Below, piece after piece: positions 18,632-28,100 of a stretch of 64,000 bases of DNA (position 1 is the stretch's first letter; each line of letters begins with the position of its first letter). The stretch is from Sphingobacterium sp. ML3W (lineage in GTDB: Bacteria; Bacteroidota; Bacteroidia; Sphingobacteriales; Sphingobacteriaceae). Both the position numbers and the translations under genes were made by a program. Below the pieces are notes generated by a model. That model did no database searches. It was given only the letters and a program-made list of their open reading frames with translations, and had not been told where the DNA came from. The stretch covers positions 2,604,001 to 2,668,000 of the forward strand of contig NZ_CP107036.1 of NCBI RefSeq assembly GCF_029542085.1, in the 5' to 3' direction.

Positions 18632-19253
18632 TCCCCTATTTCCTTATCCCTTGTATCTGGTTATCTCCGAACAGGATTGCTACCCACAATCTTGGCTCCA
18701 TGTTGCCGAAGAAGCCATAATCGGCGGTGTGGATATTATTCAGTTACGCGAAAAGAACGAAACGCCGACGGGGTTTCTGGAAAAAGCCAAGAAGTTAAAA
18801 CAGATTACCGATCGCTACGGAATCCCATTAATCATCAATGATGCTGTGGATATTGGGATTGAAATCGAGGCATGGGGGGTACATGTCGGACAAAACGATC
18901 GTCAACCTTTAGAAATAAGGGAAAAATACGGACAGCGTCTTCAAATTGGCTGGTCGCTTGAAGATAGGGCACAACTTGACAGCAAACAGATGGCCGCTGT
19001 AGACCACCTTGGTGTCAGTCCAATTTTTCCAACAAAAACAAAAACAGACACCATTACAACCTGGGGGATCAGTGGACTGGGCGAGCTACGGAATTTAACC
19101 GAAAAGCCCTTGATCGCCATCGGCGGCATGAACCTAGCTACCAGTGCAAGTGCCTGGCTGTCTGGCGCAGATTCCATTGCGGTCGTATCGGCAATTTGCC
19201 AAAGTAAAAATCCAAGAGAGCGTAGCGCTCAATTAAAGGAATTATTAACATGA
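18621..19253 (+). CDS. thiE: Thiamine phosphate synthase ThiE
   Basis: A 210-residue TIM-barrel enzyme with the family signatures QLREKNE near residue 37, HVGQNDR near 92, GVSPIFPTKTKTD near 130 and the phosphate-binding AIGGMN near 170. It couples the phosphorylated pyrimidine and thiazole moieties to give thiamine phosphate. It overlaps thiM by 11 bases and thiD by 4 (ATGA), indicating translational coupling. Slightly shorter than some ThiE proteins but complete. Confidence 0.94.
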   Translation: MAINPLFPYPLYLVISEQDCYPQSWLHVAEEAIIGGVDIIQLREKNETPTGFLEKAKKLKQITDRYGIPLIINDAVDIGIEIEAWGVHVGQNDRQPLEIREKYGQRLQIGWSLEDRAQLDSKQMAAVDHLGVSPIFPTKTKTDTITTWGISGLGELRNLTEKPLIAIGGMNLATSASAWLSGADSIAVVSAICQSKNPRERSAQLKELLT

Positions 19254-20092
19254 AAATAGTGAAACAATATACAGTGCCCACCGTCCTGAGTATTGCCGGT
19301 TTTGACGGCAGTGGCGGAGCAGGCATCCAAGCCGACACGAAAACCATATCAGCCCTGGGATGTTATGCAATGAACGTCTTAACGGCATTACCAATACAAA
19401 ACACACAAGGGGTGCGGAATATTTACGAGATACCGACCCAAGCAGTGCGTGAGCAGCTGGATGCGATCTTCGACGATATTTATCCGGATGCGATCAAAAT
19501 CGGGATGGTTCATAACATTGAGCTTGTCGAACTGATCAGCAGCTATTTGAAAGATTACCGTGGAACAATCGTATTTGATCCTGTGATGGTGTCGACAAGT
19601 GGTCACAAATTGATCAATGATGACACAATACAGGCATGTATGGACTTGCTTTTTCCACAAGCCACAATTATCACTCCTAACCTGGATGAAGTCAGTGTAC
19701 TTGTCGGACGAACCATAGCTGAGGTCAAAGAAATGGAAAAAGCAGGCATTGAACTTCTTGAAAAAGGATGTCAGTCAGTCCTTATTAAAGGCGGACACCT
19801 CCAGACAAGCGAACTCACCTCCCTCCTCTTTCAGCAACATGCGTCACCATTGGTATTTAAATCACAAAAAATTGACAGCAAAAATACACATGGATCCGGC
19901 TGCTCTCTTTCTTCAGCAATAGCGAGCCAGTTGGCGCAGCAATTCCCTCTTGCTGAGGCTGTCGCTACTGCTTTAGATTATGTCCACGAGGCAATCAAAG
20001 GCAGCAAGGATCTCGTGATTGGCAAAGGAAATGGGCCACTTAATCATTTCCACAACCCTTCTAAACTTATTGTTCATGAAATGGAGCGATAA
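19250..20092 (+). CDS. thiD: Hydroxymethylpyrimidine (phosphate) kinase ThiD
   Basis: A 280-residue ribokinase-family enzyme with the N-terminal substrate-binding motif IAGFDGSGGAGIQADTK, the ITPNLDE segment near 140 and the catalytic NTHGSGCSLSSA motif near 212. It phosphorylates hydroxymethylpyrimidine twice, supplying the pyrimidine diphosphate for ThiE. It starts in a 4-base overlap with thiE and overlaps the tenA start by 17 bases. No C-terminal fused domain is present. Confidence 0.95.
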   Translation: MKIVKQYTVPTVLSIAGFDGSGGAGIQADTKTISALGCYAMNVLTALPIQNTQGVRNIYEIPTQAVREQLDAIFDDIYPDAIKIGMVHNIELVELISSYLKDYRGTIVFDPVMVSTSGHKLINDDTIQACMDLLFPQATIITPNLDEVSVLVGRTIAEVKEMEKAGIELLEKGCQSVLIKGGHLQTSELTSLLFQQHASPLVFKSQKIDSKNTHGSGCSLSSAIASQLAQQFPLAEAVATALDYVHEAIKGSKDLVIGKGNGPLNHFHNPSKLIVHEMER

Positions 20093-20729
20093 AGCCTGGG
20101 ATGCTATAAGACCAATTTATGCTGATATCTTAGCAATGCCTTTTATTTCCGAACTAAGCAATGGCAGTCTACCGCTGGACAAATTTCAATTCTATATGCG
20201 CCAGGATGCTTTCTATCTGGAGGAATTTGGACGTGTTTTAGCTTTTATCGGTGCAAAGAGTACTGACAATCAACAAGCCTTGGATTATTTTGAATTTGGA
20301 CGCAATGCGCTTATCGTCGAAAAAGCGCTCCATGAAAACTATTTTAAAGAATTTGGTATGGATCCGGAAGACGACAACAAGATAGAACCCGTTTGCCACC
20401 ATTACGTGCATTTTTTAAAAAGTGTAGCTGCCTTTGAACCTATTGAAGTCGCTATGGCTGCGACTTTACCCTGCTTTTGGATTTATAAAGAAGTTGGCGA
20501 CCACATCGTTTCGATCGCCAGTGGCGACCAAAACCCCTATTCCAAATGGATCGATACCTATAGTGGTGAGGACTTCGCCGAGGGCGTGAACAAAGCCAAA
20601 AATTACGTCGATCAAATTTCTGAACAAACTACTGCAACAAATCGGGAGAAAATGCGACAAGTATTTATAACAGCTTCCCGATTGGAATATCATTTCTGGC
20701 AGGCAGCTTACGAAAAGAGCATGTGGTAA
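20076..20729 (+). CDS. tenA: Thiaminase II / aminopyrimidine aminohydrolase TenA
   Basis: A 217-residue all-helical TenA protein. The active-site cysteine lies in LPCFWIYKEVG near residue 130 and the catalytic glutamate in LEYHFWQAAYE near the C terminus, as in TenA_C enzymes that convert aminopyrimidine breakdown products of thiamine into hydroxymethylpyrimidine. The start is ATG 20076, where homology begins (MKWSDKAWDAI), rather than an upstream TTG at 20019. Last gene of the riboswitch-controlled salvage operon; it feeds ThiD. Confidence 0.93.
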   Translation: MKWSDKAWDAIRPIYADILAMPFISELSNGSLPLDKFQFYMRQDAFYLEEFGRVLAFIGAKSTDNQQALDYFEFGRNALIVEKALHENYFKEFGMDPEDDNKIEPVCHHYVHFLKSVAAFEPIEVAMAATLPCFWIYKEVGDHIVSIASGDQNPYSKWIDTYSGEDFAEGVNKAKNYVDQISEQTTATNREKMRQVFITASRLEYHFWQAAYEKSMW

Positions 20730-20954
20730 CCACAAAAACAACAGTTAAATTGTTCGATAGCGAACACCAGTTGTTCAAAAATGAGCAATAGGAGAAAACG
20801 TCTAAAAGTAAAAATAGCTATTTATCAGCGATTTACATGGTTTTTCAATTTTGGCACCACTATTATATATGTAAGGAAGGAAATGAGGCTGTTTTTCGAA
20901 ATTAAAATAAAAATTATTATAGCATAGAATTAAAAACTACTAATAGACAAAACC

Positions 20955-21698
20955 ATGAAAAGAATTTTAACTATCGCCTTTATTTCTTTTTTATACGTTG
21001 CCCAGGCCCAAGAACGTGAAACCCGTAAGATTTCCGCTCCGGATGGCATTTCGGCAGCGACATCACTACGTGTAGACTACGTTCAATCCAATCGCAATGA
21101 AGTTGTTGTTGAAGCTGACAATGCGGAGCATCTGTCGTTGATAGAGACAAATGTTAAAAATGGCATATTACATGTGCAATATAAACGGAATTCACAGATC
21201 AGAAATGCAAGAAACAACCGTGTAACGGTATATTCGAGTAAAATTCCGACAAGTTTTTCGGCTTCTTCCAGTGGATCAATCTACAGCAACGAAACCATCA
21301 AGGCAAACAAAATAGCTGTCAATGTTTCTTCATCGGCCAGAATTACACTTAAAAAATTAATTGCCGATGATATTTCACTTTCGACAAGTTCCTCGAGTAG
21401 GTTAACGGCTGATGTAAGTGCAAAAAATCTAACGGTGAATTCCACAAGTTCGTCAAGACAGGAAATTGCAGGAAGTGCGACGAATCTGGATTTAAATGCC
21501 AACTCCTCTACTTCAGTTGACATGGCCGCTTTTACAACTACCAATGCAGAGGTCAATGCCAGCACATCCTCAGGTGTAACCCTAAGTGTTAAGGATAATC
21601 TACACGGTAAAGTTTCTACCTCAGCAAAGATCTCCTTAAAAAATCAGCCACGAAATGTCCAAGTTGACAAATCGACAAGTGGCCGAGTCGTTATGTAA
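20955..21698 (+). CDS. Exported DUF2807 (GIN domain) protein
   Basis: A 247-residue exported protein with signal peptide (cleavage near AQAQ) and a right-handed beta-helix-like head GIN domain, shown by many short serine, threonine and asparagine rich repeats (SASSSGSIYSN, NVSSSARITL, TSSSSRLTAD, NSTSSSRQEIAG) at roughly 18-20 residue spacing. Such proteins are common in Bacteroidota; a surface or periplasmic adhesive role has been proposed but not established. It is flanked by 225 bases upstream and by a strong terminator downstream, so it appears to be a single-gene unit. Confidence 0.85.
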   Translation: MKRILTIAFISFLYVAQAQERETRKISAPDGISAATSLRVDYVQSNRNEVVVEADNAEHLSLIETNVKNGILHVQYKRNSQIRNARNNRVTVYSSKIPTSFSASSSGSIYSNETIKANKIAVNVSSSARITLKKLIADDISLSTSSSSRLTADVSAKNLTVNSTSSSRQEIAGSATNLDLNANSSTSVDMAAFTTTNAEVNASTSSGVTLSVKDNLHGKVSTSAKISLKNQPRNVQVDKSTSGRVVM

Positions 21699-21754
21699 TT
21701 TTAGTTTAGGTCTTTAAAAAAGACTGTTTATTTATGTTTAATGTTTAGTTAGCT

Positions 21755-21787
21755 AAAGGTGGCACCCTCCCCAGCGCCACCTTTTTT
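21755..21787 (+). terminator. Intrinsic terminator after the DUF2807 gene
   Basis: Hairpin with arms AAAGGTGGC and GCCACCTTT followed by a T tract, 56 bases after the stop codon. Confidence 0.85.
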
Positions 21788-21932
21788 CTGCTTCTCCACC
21801 CTACTCTCATCGGTCAGAAACTGAATTAGCTCGCCCTCCAACAACCTGTTAACAGAAGCCAATTCCCCGGATATCATCTGATATTTTCGTATCTTGTGCT
21901 AAGAAACACAAGCACACATAACACACAATCCA

Positions 21933-22463
21933 ATGGATAATTTTTTAGCAAGTAGCCTCAAGCAATTTCATGAATTCAAATCTTTGGGAGACAAGACCTT
22001 CGCTCAATTGAGTGATGAGCACTTGTTCTGGCAATTCAACCCATCCAGCAACAGTATTGCCCTCATTGTGAAACACCTCCATGGGAATATGCTTTCGCGT
22101 TGGACAGACTTTCTACATTCGGACGGTGAAAAAGAGGGAAGAGACCGCGATATGGAATTCGAAAATACCGAGATGAACAGAGCGCAACTGATCACGTTGT
22201 GGAACGAAGGTTGGGATTGTTTATTTCAAGCACTTGAATCTTTAAATGAGCAAGACCTGACGAAAACAATCTTTATCCGCGGAGAAGGACATACCGTATT
22301 AGCAGCTATCCACCGCCAACTTGCCCACTACCCTTATCACGTCGGTCAGATCGTTTACATCGGAAAAATGTGCCAGGATGAGCAATGGACTTCACTATCC
22401 ATTCCAAAAGGAAAATCTGCAGATTTTAACCAGGAAAAATTTGATCAAAGCAAAAAAGTATAA
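21933..22463 (+). CDS. DinB-like / DUF1572 family protein
   Basis: A 176-residue four-helix-bundle protein of the DinB superfamily. The three metal-binding histidine positions of the fold are plausible in KHLHGN (about residue 49), AAIHRQLAHY and YHVGQIVYIGK (about 125-145). Members are putative metal-dependent transferases or hydrolases acting on thiols such as bacillithiol in Firmicutes; the Bacteroidota members are not characterised. It stands alone between a terminator and the AraC-family gene. Confidence 0.82.
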   Translation: MDNFLASSLKQFHEFKSLGDKTFAQLSDEHLFWQFNPSSNSIALIVKHLHGNMLSRWTDFLHSDGEKEGRDRDMEFENTEMNRAQLITLWNEGWDCLFQALESLNEQDLTKTIFIRGEGHTVLAAIHRQLAHYPYHVGQIVYIGKMCQDEQWTSLSIPKGKSADFNQEKFDQSKKV

Positions 22464-22606
22464 CTTGGAACTATTGGCTGTAGCTGCCCAATTGTTGATT
22501 GGGCACTCATCCGCCTAAATTTTTGAATTGCAATCGTATCCTACAAATCCGTTTAAAACGTTACATGGAAGGTGTTGTTTTAGGTATTCTTTAGCAAAGA
22601 ATTGAT

Positions 22607-22614
22607 TATATTTG
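22607..22614 (+). promoter_or_regulatory. Putative -7 promoter element of the AraC-family gene
   Basis: TATATTTG fits TAnnTTTG. Transcription from here would give a leader of about 130 bases that can fold: GTCAAT (22645-22650) pairs with ATTGAC (22707-22712) around an inner GCTTG/CAAGC stem. Confidence 0.4.
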
Positions 22615-22751
22615 TATGATCTACAATTACTAATTCCTTTACGAGTCAATCCCATGGAAATTAGCTTGTTTAGGGTTGTAAAACAAATAGCAAGCGCGGG
22701 GAGCTCATTGACCCACTTGAGCGTAGATAGGTAATTTATAATTATTTACAG

Positions 22752-23639
22752 ATGAAAAATTCAATTAAGATCATCAACAATTACGAATATAAAAAGTTAT
22801 TCTTACCTGATGTTTCTGAGCATAATCTATTTAACGAAAGTAAAATCCAGGTTTATCGAATTGAAAATTATCTGCGGAGCATTTTAATGCCCGTCATTCC
22901 TTATCGTACTACATTTAATTTTCTAATTTTCGTAACAAAAGGTTCCCTGACACAACACCTGGAATCAGCCTCCTATACACTGACTGAATACCAAGTCATC
23001 AATATCAAGCAAGGTAATATCACCGCAACGTTGGCGATCTCCGATGATGTTGAAGGTTTTTTTGTGGTTTATGAAAACGAAATTGTCACTGATATCGAAC
23101 TTGGGATCAATGACATCAAATTTTTCAATTCCCATCCCTTCACTACGTTAAAGCCGCATGTTGCCAATTGGATTCAGCAAATGCTGATTCTTTTGGAGGA
23201 AGAGCTTTTTACCGAAGGTCGCGTGATGGAGGTATGTATCTCGATGATGCAGTGCATCTTATTGAAGGTCATCAAATCGGATATCGAAACCAAGGCACCG
23301 ATGAGTAGACAACTAGATATTGCATTTCGCTTTCGTGAATATGTCCAAAAGTTCCATATTGACCATAAAAATGTATTGTTTTACGCCAATCTATTGCATA
23401 TCTCCGAAAACTACCTGAACAAATGTGTGAAGGAGGCAACCAATAAGCCACCCAAGCAATGGATTACAGAAATCAGTATCCTGCATAGCCAGATCCTCTT
23501 GCAGGATGCCACGAGAGATATTGCGGGAATAGCGTTCGAGTTGAAGTTTCAATCGCCCTCCTATTTCACGAGACTATTTAAAAAAATCACCGGGTATTCA
23601 CCCAGTGATTATCGCAAACATAAGTTTATGGCAGACTAA
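22752..23639 (+). CDS. AraC family transcriptional regulator
   Basis: A 295-residue regulator: N-terminal cupin-like ligand domain (about 40-170, with FLIFVTKGSLTQHLESAS) and a C-terminal double helix-turn-helix (about 195-290) with the signatures NYLNKCVKEAT and FQSPSYFTRLFKKITGYSP. The gene converges on the end of the urease region, with the two stop codons overlapping by 4 bases. AraC-type UreR regulators of similar length control urease in Proteus and relatives, so a link is conceivable, but the N-terminal domain shows nothing diagnostic for urea. A long leader that can fold precedes it. Confidence 0.85.
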   Translation: MKNSIKIINNYEYKKLFLPDVSEHNLFNESKIQVYRIENYLRSILMPVIPYRTTFNFLIFVTKGSLTQHLESASYTLTEYQVINIKQGNITATLAISDDVEGFFVVYENEIVTDIELGINDIKFFNSHPFTTLKPHVANWIQQMLILLEEELFTEGRVMEVCISMMQCILLKVIKSDIETKAPMSRQLDIAFRFREYVQKFHIDHKNVLFYANLLHISENYLNKCVKEATNKPPKQWITEISILHSQILLQDATRDIAGIAFELKFQSPSYFTRLFKKITGYSPSDYRKHKFMAD

Positions 23640-24439
23640 TGTTTATGGTAAGGCAGGTTCCAAATGAGGTCAACTGCCAGATAATGTACTCCAAAATCCA
23701 CTTGATCATAGCCCTTGATCAGATCATTCATGTAGCCTACATCCAGTCGTAGGGGCGTCTTTGGAATATCTGTCATGTAATAAAAGCCCAAACGTGTTTC
23801 CTTGTAACCAAAGCTCGACCAAGCATCCTCCGGTTTATTCAGTTTACTGATCGCAAAAAGCCCCTCGGCACTCAATGTCAGTTCCTGCTTATTTTTATCG
23901 GAGATTTTAAAATTCACCTGCGATTTCAGCCGGGTTCTAAACTGAAAATTCTCTTCCGCTTTGTGAAAGTCCGCAGTAAAAAATTTCCGGAACTCCTGCC
24001 GCAGTGTATTTTTCCATTTCCAGCGCTCAGCCAGCTTAAAAGTATACGCATAACGTCCATACAATCGGAATTCCTGTTCAACTCCTTCATTGTGGTAGGG
24101 TGCTGTTTCATCATATACATTTTGACGTCTGTAGCTCAGCGCATAACTATATTGCTGATTTGGCGCAAATTTGTGATAGACCTCATGATTCAACACCCAG
24201 ATGGCCTGCTTATGAAAAGGATTGGAGTCGTCAGGTGTACTTTTGGTTCCCAGGCCGATATAGGTCAGTGCTTCCTTTGTTCCGGCACTGTCCAACTTGC
24301 GTCGCAGGCCCAACACCGACCAGGAGGCCGTTTTGGCTTTACCAAGCCCTGGCGGACTTACCTGCCCATATACGGTGTTTATATGAATTCCCAATAAGAG
24401 TATTATTGGGAATAGATTTATGAAACGAAATTTCAACAT
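23636..24439 (-). CDS. DUF2490-like exported protein in the urease operon
   Basis: A 267-residue protein with a signal peptide (hydrophobic stretch FPIILLLGIHINTVYG) and a run of amphipathic beta strands typical of a small outer-membrane barrel, as in DUF2490 proteins (WVLNHEVYHKFAPNQQYSYALSYR, RLYGRYAYTF, LDVGYMNDL). Function unknown. It is the last gene of the urease cluster, 26 bases after the urea transporter gene, so it is very probably cotranscribed; a channel or assembly role at the outer membrane is an inference from position. Confidence 0.72.
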   Translation of the reverse strand: MLKFRFINLFPIILLLGIHINTVYGQVSPPGLGKAKTASWSVLGLRRKLDSAGTKEALTYIGLGTKSTPDDSNPFHKQAIWVLNHEVYHKFAPNQQYSYALSYRRQNVYDETAPYHNEGVEQEFRLYGRYAYTFKLAERWKWKNTLRQEFRKFFTADFHKAEENFQFRTRLKSQVNFKISDKNKQELTLSAEGLFAISKLNKPEDAWSSFGYKETRLGFYYMTDIPKTPLRLDVGYMNDLIKGYDQVDFGVHYLAVDLIWNLPYHKH

Positions 24440-24465
24440 CAGATAAAATTTTAGTAAAAAAAAGA

Positions 24466-25356
24466 TTAGGAAGTCTCCGCTGTCGCAGAAAATTTAGCCA
24501 CCAACCAATTGTCTAATCGTTTGACAGGCTCCATTGCCCACATCGCGACCACAAAAGGAAACGTTAGGGTCGTCCAACCATTGTGGATCAGGAAATGGTC
24601 AAAATAGGTTGCTATAATAACCGCAATGAGTACATAAATACCATCTCTGACGCGTTGCCCGCTCAAAGCAATCCCACATAAAACGGCATTGAAGCTAAAG
24701 ATCCCATTATTGGTCATATCGGTTGATTCATGCCCATGATGCGATATATAAACGCTAATAATTACAGCTGCAGAAGCATATAACGCCGCGATTGGCTTAC
24801 TGATAAAAACACCAATGAAAAAGATCAATCCCGCAACTAAGCTACCCTGAAAAATAACCTGACCAAAGGCATGTCCCTCAATAAGGAAATCGTCCATTTC
24901 CTCAATATCCACAAAGTGTTCTGGAACAGTTCGTAAAGCCAATTCTGGAATACTCAATACATATAGCGCAATCCAGGTGATCATGATAAAAGGAAATGTA
25001 AATACAGGAATATTTTTCTTAAGTGCAAAGCCCATTAAAATCGTGGTCAATGCAGAACCGATGATCAAGGCAGCCCATACCCAGATATTAGCCTGAAAAT
25101 AAAAGACGAGCGCAATCCCATATAATGTGGCATTAAATCCAAAGAGCCCATCATTAATATGGTCCTCATCAAACTTCATCAATTTCGCCGTTATTACCCC
25201 GATCAGATTTGCAAGGATCCCCGCAAATCCCATGAGCGCGGAATCGTAAATAATAGCCCCAATAAACAGGACACCAGTCCAGCTATTACCCTGTAACATA
25301 ATCTGTCCAAATCCTTTAAAAAAAGCTTTAACAAAAGCTAGGATGTTATTTTTCAT
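24466..25356 (-). CDS. Urea transporter (UT family)
   Basis: A 296-residue polytopic membrane protein with the two-fold repeat of the urea transporter family: a first half with GFAGILANLIGV and GLFGFNATLYGIAL and a second half with GIFSFNAVLCGIAL, i.e. the LFGFNA-type motif appears twice, about 155 residues apart. UT proteins are urea channels of the inner membrane. It follows ureD by 42 bases and supplies substrate to the urease encoded by the same operon. Confidence 0.9.
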   Translation of the reverse strand: MKNNILAFVKAFFKGFGQIMLQGNSWTGVLFIGAIIYDSALMGFAGILANLIGVITAKLMKFDEDHINDGLFGFNATLYGIALVFYFQANIWVWAALIIGSALTTILMGFALKKNIPVFTFPFIMITWIALYVLSIPELALRTVPEHFVDIEEMDDFLIEGHAFGQVIFQGSLVAGLIFFIGVFISKPIAALYASAAVIISVYISHHGHESTDMTNNGIFSFNAVLCGIALSGQRVRDGIYVLIAVIIATYFDHFLIHNGWTTLTFPFVVAMWAMEPVKRLDNWLVAKFSATAETS

Positions 25357-25398
25357 TAGAATAATTTGTTATTTAAAAATTGTATTCAGCCCCGTTAT

Positions 25399-26190
25399 TT
25401 AATTCAAGAATAATTTTTCCCATAAAGCGCTCTGCATTTCTTTAAAAAGAAGATAAAGCTGCTCGGCACCATAGCCCAGTACCCGCACCATAAAACCGTC
25501 ATGTTGCAAAGCGCTGATACCAAAGGCAACATCCTTGGTTTCCCCATATTTCTCATAGAATGCTTCGATCCATTCATCTGGACTTAACCCATTACTATTC
25601 AGATAGATCAGCGTCCCTTGATGTGTATATCCTTCCAGAATGCCCAATCCCTGAATGGGCATACGGTCCGGTTGTAACAGCACATTATCTTTGACAACCA
25701 GTCGACCATTCACATAACATTCCGTCAGGTTCTGAAAATGATTGTATTGAAATTCCTCCCCCGACATTTTCCTTCCACAGGTCACGATTTCACTCAGCAG
25801 TAGATGACAATTGGAAGCAAGATGGATAATGTTGTGACTCAAGAAATGGGAGGAATGTTGTGGCACCACCGGGTGAGGAACATAGGAAAACACAGAATCT
25901 TCACCCAAAGTCACCTGCATTGTCTGCGAAGAATGCCCCTTCATATGAAACAGACGCTGATAAGCCTGCGTCTGTAACTGCAACTTTGCTCCTGGCGCAA
26001 TATCAATTTTGATCTGATGATCATCACCATCCAACAATCCCGGTGAGGAACTCATGATCATCAAATAAGCCGCATTGTCTTTTTGATATTGACCGACAGG
26101 TACAATGCGAAAAGGTTGAGTGACATAAGCATCCTTCATAAAGGATTTCCCTTCACGATGTGCTATTTTGACGGCTAAAGAACAAATCAT
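25399..26190 (-). CDS. ureD: Urease accessory protein UreD
   Basis: A 263-residue UreD/UreH family protein, recognised by segments such as TQPFRIVPVG, SSSPGLLDGDDHQIKIDI, AYQRLFHMKG and the VPHPVVPQ motif. UreD binds apo-urease first and recruits UreF and UreG for nickel insertion. It lies 2 bases after ureG and 42 bases before the urea transporter. Length is at the short end of the family. A slightly lower confidence reflects that UreD sequences are divergent, but the context makes the call safe. Confidence 0.92.
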   Translation of the reverse strand: MICSLAVKIAHREGKSFMKDAYVTQPFRIVPVGQYQKDNAAYLMIMSSSPGLLDGDDHQIKIDIAPGAKLQLQTQAYQRLFHMKGHSSQTMQVTLGEDSVFSYVPHPVVPQHSSHFLSHNIIHLASNCHLLLSEIVTCGRKMSGEEFQYNHFQNLTECYVNGRLVVKDNVLLQPDRMPIQGLGILEGYTHQGTLIYLNSNGLSPDEWIEAFYEKYGETKDVAFGISALQHDGFMVRVLGYGAEQLYLLFKEMQSALWEKLFLN

Positions 26191-26192
26191 AA

Positions 26193-26831
26193 TTAACGAA
26201 GTAAATTAGGTTCTTCAATATCTTGAAGCAATGCATATTTCTTGATCCAGCCCACAATCTCTTCCAGACCATCGCCAGTTTTCAAATTGGAGAACAAAAA
26301 TGGAGCACCTTTACGCATCATACGGGCATCATGTTCCATGACCTCCAAGCTCGCTCCCACATAAGGCGCCAAGTCTTTCTTGTTGATCAATAACAGATCC
26401 GAACGTGTAATCGCGGGACCACCTTTACGTGGCATTTTTTCACCCTCAGCGACATCAATTACGAAAATGGTGATATCTGCCAAATCTGGGCTATAGGTTG
26501 AAGTTAGATTGTCCCCCCCACTTTCGATCAAAATAAGTTCCAGATCGGGAAAACGGCTAGTCAGTTCGTCTACAGCTTCCAGGTTCATACTCGCATCTTC
26601 ACGTATCGCGGTATGTGGGCAACCACCTGTTTCAACACCGATAATACGTTCGCGAGGTAATAAGCTATTTTTCGCCATATACTCCGCATCTTCTTTGGTG
26701 TAGATATCATTTGTAATAACCGCCAGATCTAACTCATTTACCAGACGTCTGCTCAATCTTTCCAATAACGCTGTTTTGCCGGAACCCACAGGACCGCCGA
26801 CACCGATCTTAACATATTTTCTATTTTCCAT
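26193..26831 (-). CDS. ureG: Urease accessory GTPase UreG
   Basis: A 212-residue SIMIBI-class GTPase with P-loop [14 protein letters not shown], the EDAEYM segment, the nickel-binding CPH motif in [17 protein letters not shown] and the ESGGDNLTS switch. UreG delivers nickel to the UreDF-urease complex with GTP hydrolysis. No histidine-rich N terminus is present. It is preceded by ureF (11 bases) and followed by ureD. Confidence 0.96.
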   Translation of the reverse strand: MENRKYVKIGVGGPVGSGKTALLERLSRRLVNELDLAVITNDIYTKEDAEYMAKNSLLPRERIIGVETGGCPHTAIREDASMNLEAVDELTSRFPDLELILIESGGDNLTSTYSPDLADITIFVIDVAEGEKMPRKGGPAITRSDLLLINKKDLAPYVGASLEVMEHDARMMRKGAPFLFSNLKTGDGLEEIVGWIKKYALLQDIEEPNLLR

Positions 26832-26842
26832 TGTATTTGATT

Positions 26843-27538
26843 TTAAGATATATAAACCCTAGAATATAATCGTTCGTGTTGCATGCAGCGGATATCAAAT
26901 CCGATATTGCACAGCCCCACTAAATTTCGTTCAACTGCTAAAGTCTCGTGACAAAGCTCAAGTATATCATCGTGCAGGTCAAAAAGAACATCCTGACCAT
27001 CGAGCTGTCCGAGCGGCACGAGTTTCACGGCATTCGTCACCATGGTGATGGCCGCATTGTAATAAAAGCCATGTAATGCTTCTTCCAAAGGAATTTCCAA
27101 TATCGAAGCTAACATACCATACATCAAGCAATAGTGGCTATCCACTTCCTTTTTCTGAATCAATTTGCCCCAGGCAACAACAAAATCCTGTTGTTGATAA
27201 CGGCTAAATATTTTGTAAATGCGTACGCCCAGTTTTTTACTGGCTTCCCGGATCTCTTTTGGACTCTTCAATGCTGTACACTCCTGATCCAAAGCGATCA
27301 ATGCATTTAAATCCGTTGAGGAGGTAGCCTCGTAGGCCAATTTCATCAAGGCAGCATCGTTATACTTTAAATTGTACCATAAATTATGGCGCACGTAGTT
27401 GTCAGTAGTTGCTTTATCACAGACTAAGCCTTGCTGCACATAGGTTTCCAGTCCATTTGAATGGGTAAATCCACCGATCGGTAGAGTCGGATCTGCGAGA
27501 TGGAGCAACTTGCCCAGAAAAGTATTTTTCATTGACAT
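26843..27538 (-). CDS. ureF: Urease accessory protein UreF
   Basis: A 231-residue all-helical UreF. Diagnostic segments are [20 protein letters not shown] at the N terminus and [20 protein letters not shown] in the C-terminal half. UreF bridges UreD and UreG in the activation complex. Gaps of 7 bases to ureE and 11 to ureG show tight operon packing. Confidence 0.94.
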   Translation of the reverse strand: MSMKNTFLGKLLHLADPTLPIGGFTHSNGLETYVQQGLVCDKATTDNYVRHNLWYNLKYNDAALMKLAYEATSSTDLNALIALDQECTALKSPKEIREASKKLGVRIYKIFSRYQQQDFVVAWGKLIQKKEVDSHYCLMYGMLASILEIPLEEALHGFYYNAAITMVTNAVKLVPLGQLDGQDVLFDLHDDILELCHETLAVERNLVGLCNIGFDIRCMQHERLYSRVYIS

Positions 27539-27545
27539 AAATTAT

Positions 27546-28091
27546 TTATTCATTGTTTGTTGATGCGACCGTCGGCGCTGAACCAGTATCCCCTTGCTCC
27601 TTCATGAACAGGGGAATATTTTTTGTCGAAAATTTCAACTTTTGATGATGCTTCGGGTCTACGTTTGCATGCAGTGGATTCAGCAGCTGATGCATACAGC
27701 ATATAGGGTCAAATCCATTTTTGGTCAACCACTCGTACATGGAGCGTTCGTAAGGCATCAGCAATTCATTTGCCTCTACGAATAGAGGCAAATGTTTGTT
27801 TCCGATTTCACTGCTGACAAAAGCAATCTGAAGGAAATCAATTGCCATCACTTTGATAACTTCACAAGGTCTGATGGTAACCACAACTATTTTTTCTTCA
27901 TCTTCATACAAGATATCGCCGTCCTGCAAGCAGGAAGTATTGCCCAATAATTTTACAGCGATATCCATTCCCTCCGCTGTACGAAGACGTTGAATACGTT
28001 TGGTGGATTCATACCATTCAATCGACAGCAGATCATGACGCTTATTGGTCTGCTCGCGATTGATATTCCTAGTGATTTCTGTGATAATCAT
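27546..28091 (-). CDS. ureE: Urease accessory nickel chaperone UreE
   Basis: A 181-residue UreE: N-terminal peptide-binding beta domain (about 20-75) and a C-terminal metallochaperone domain with the conserved nickel-site histidine in GNKHLPLF (about residue 115). The tail is moderately histidine rich (HQLLNPLH, PKHHQK) but lacks a long polyhistidine run. It passes nickel to UreG. It lies 9 bases after the barrel-protein gene. A second UreE-like gene is present 10 kb away in the nickel-import operon. Confidence 0.93.
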   Translation of the reverse strand: MIITEITRNINREQTNKRHDLLSIEWYESTKRIQRLRTAEGMDIAVKLLGNTSCLQDGDILYEDEEKIVVVTIRPCEVIKVMAIDFLQIAFVSSEIGNKHLPLFVEANELLMPYERSMYEWLTKNGFDPICCMHQLLNPLHANVDPKHHQKLKFSTKNIPLFMKEQGDTGSAPTVASTNNE

Positions 28092-28100
28092 TTTCGATCT

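Noticed and set aside
20745..20765. Hairpin TGTTCG/CGAACA after tenA as terminator
   Set aside because: The stem is only 6 bp and has no T tract, so I did not list it.
22486..22504. GCCCAAT/ATTGGGC hairpin after the DinB-like gene as terminator
   Set aside because: It is a good stem but without a T tract on either strand; it may be structural, but evidence is too thin for a feature call.
24100..24423. Long plus-strand frames opposite the DUF2490-like gene
   Set aside because: Composition is irregular, there is no domain, and the opposite frame fits the operon with a signal peptide.
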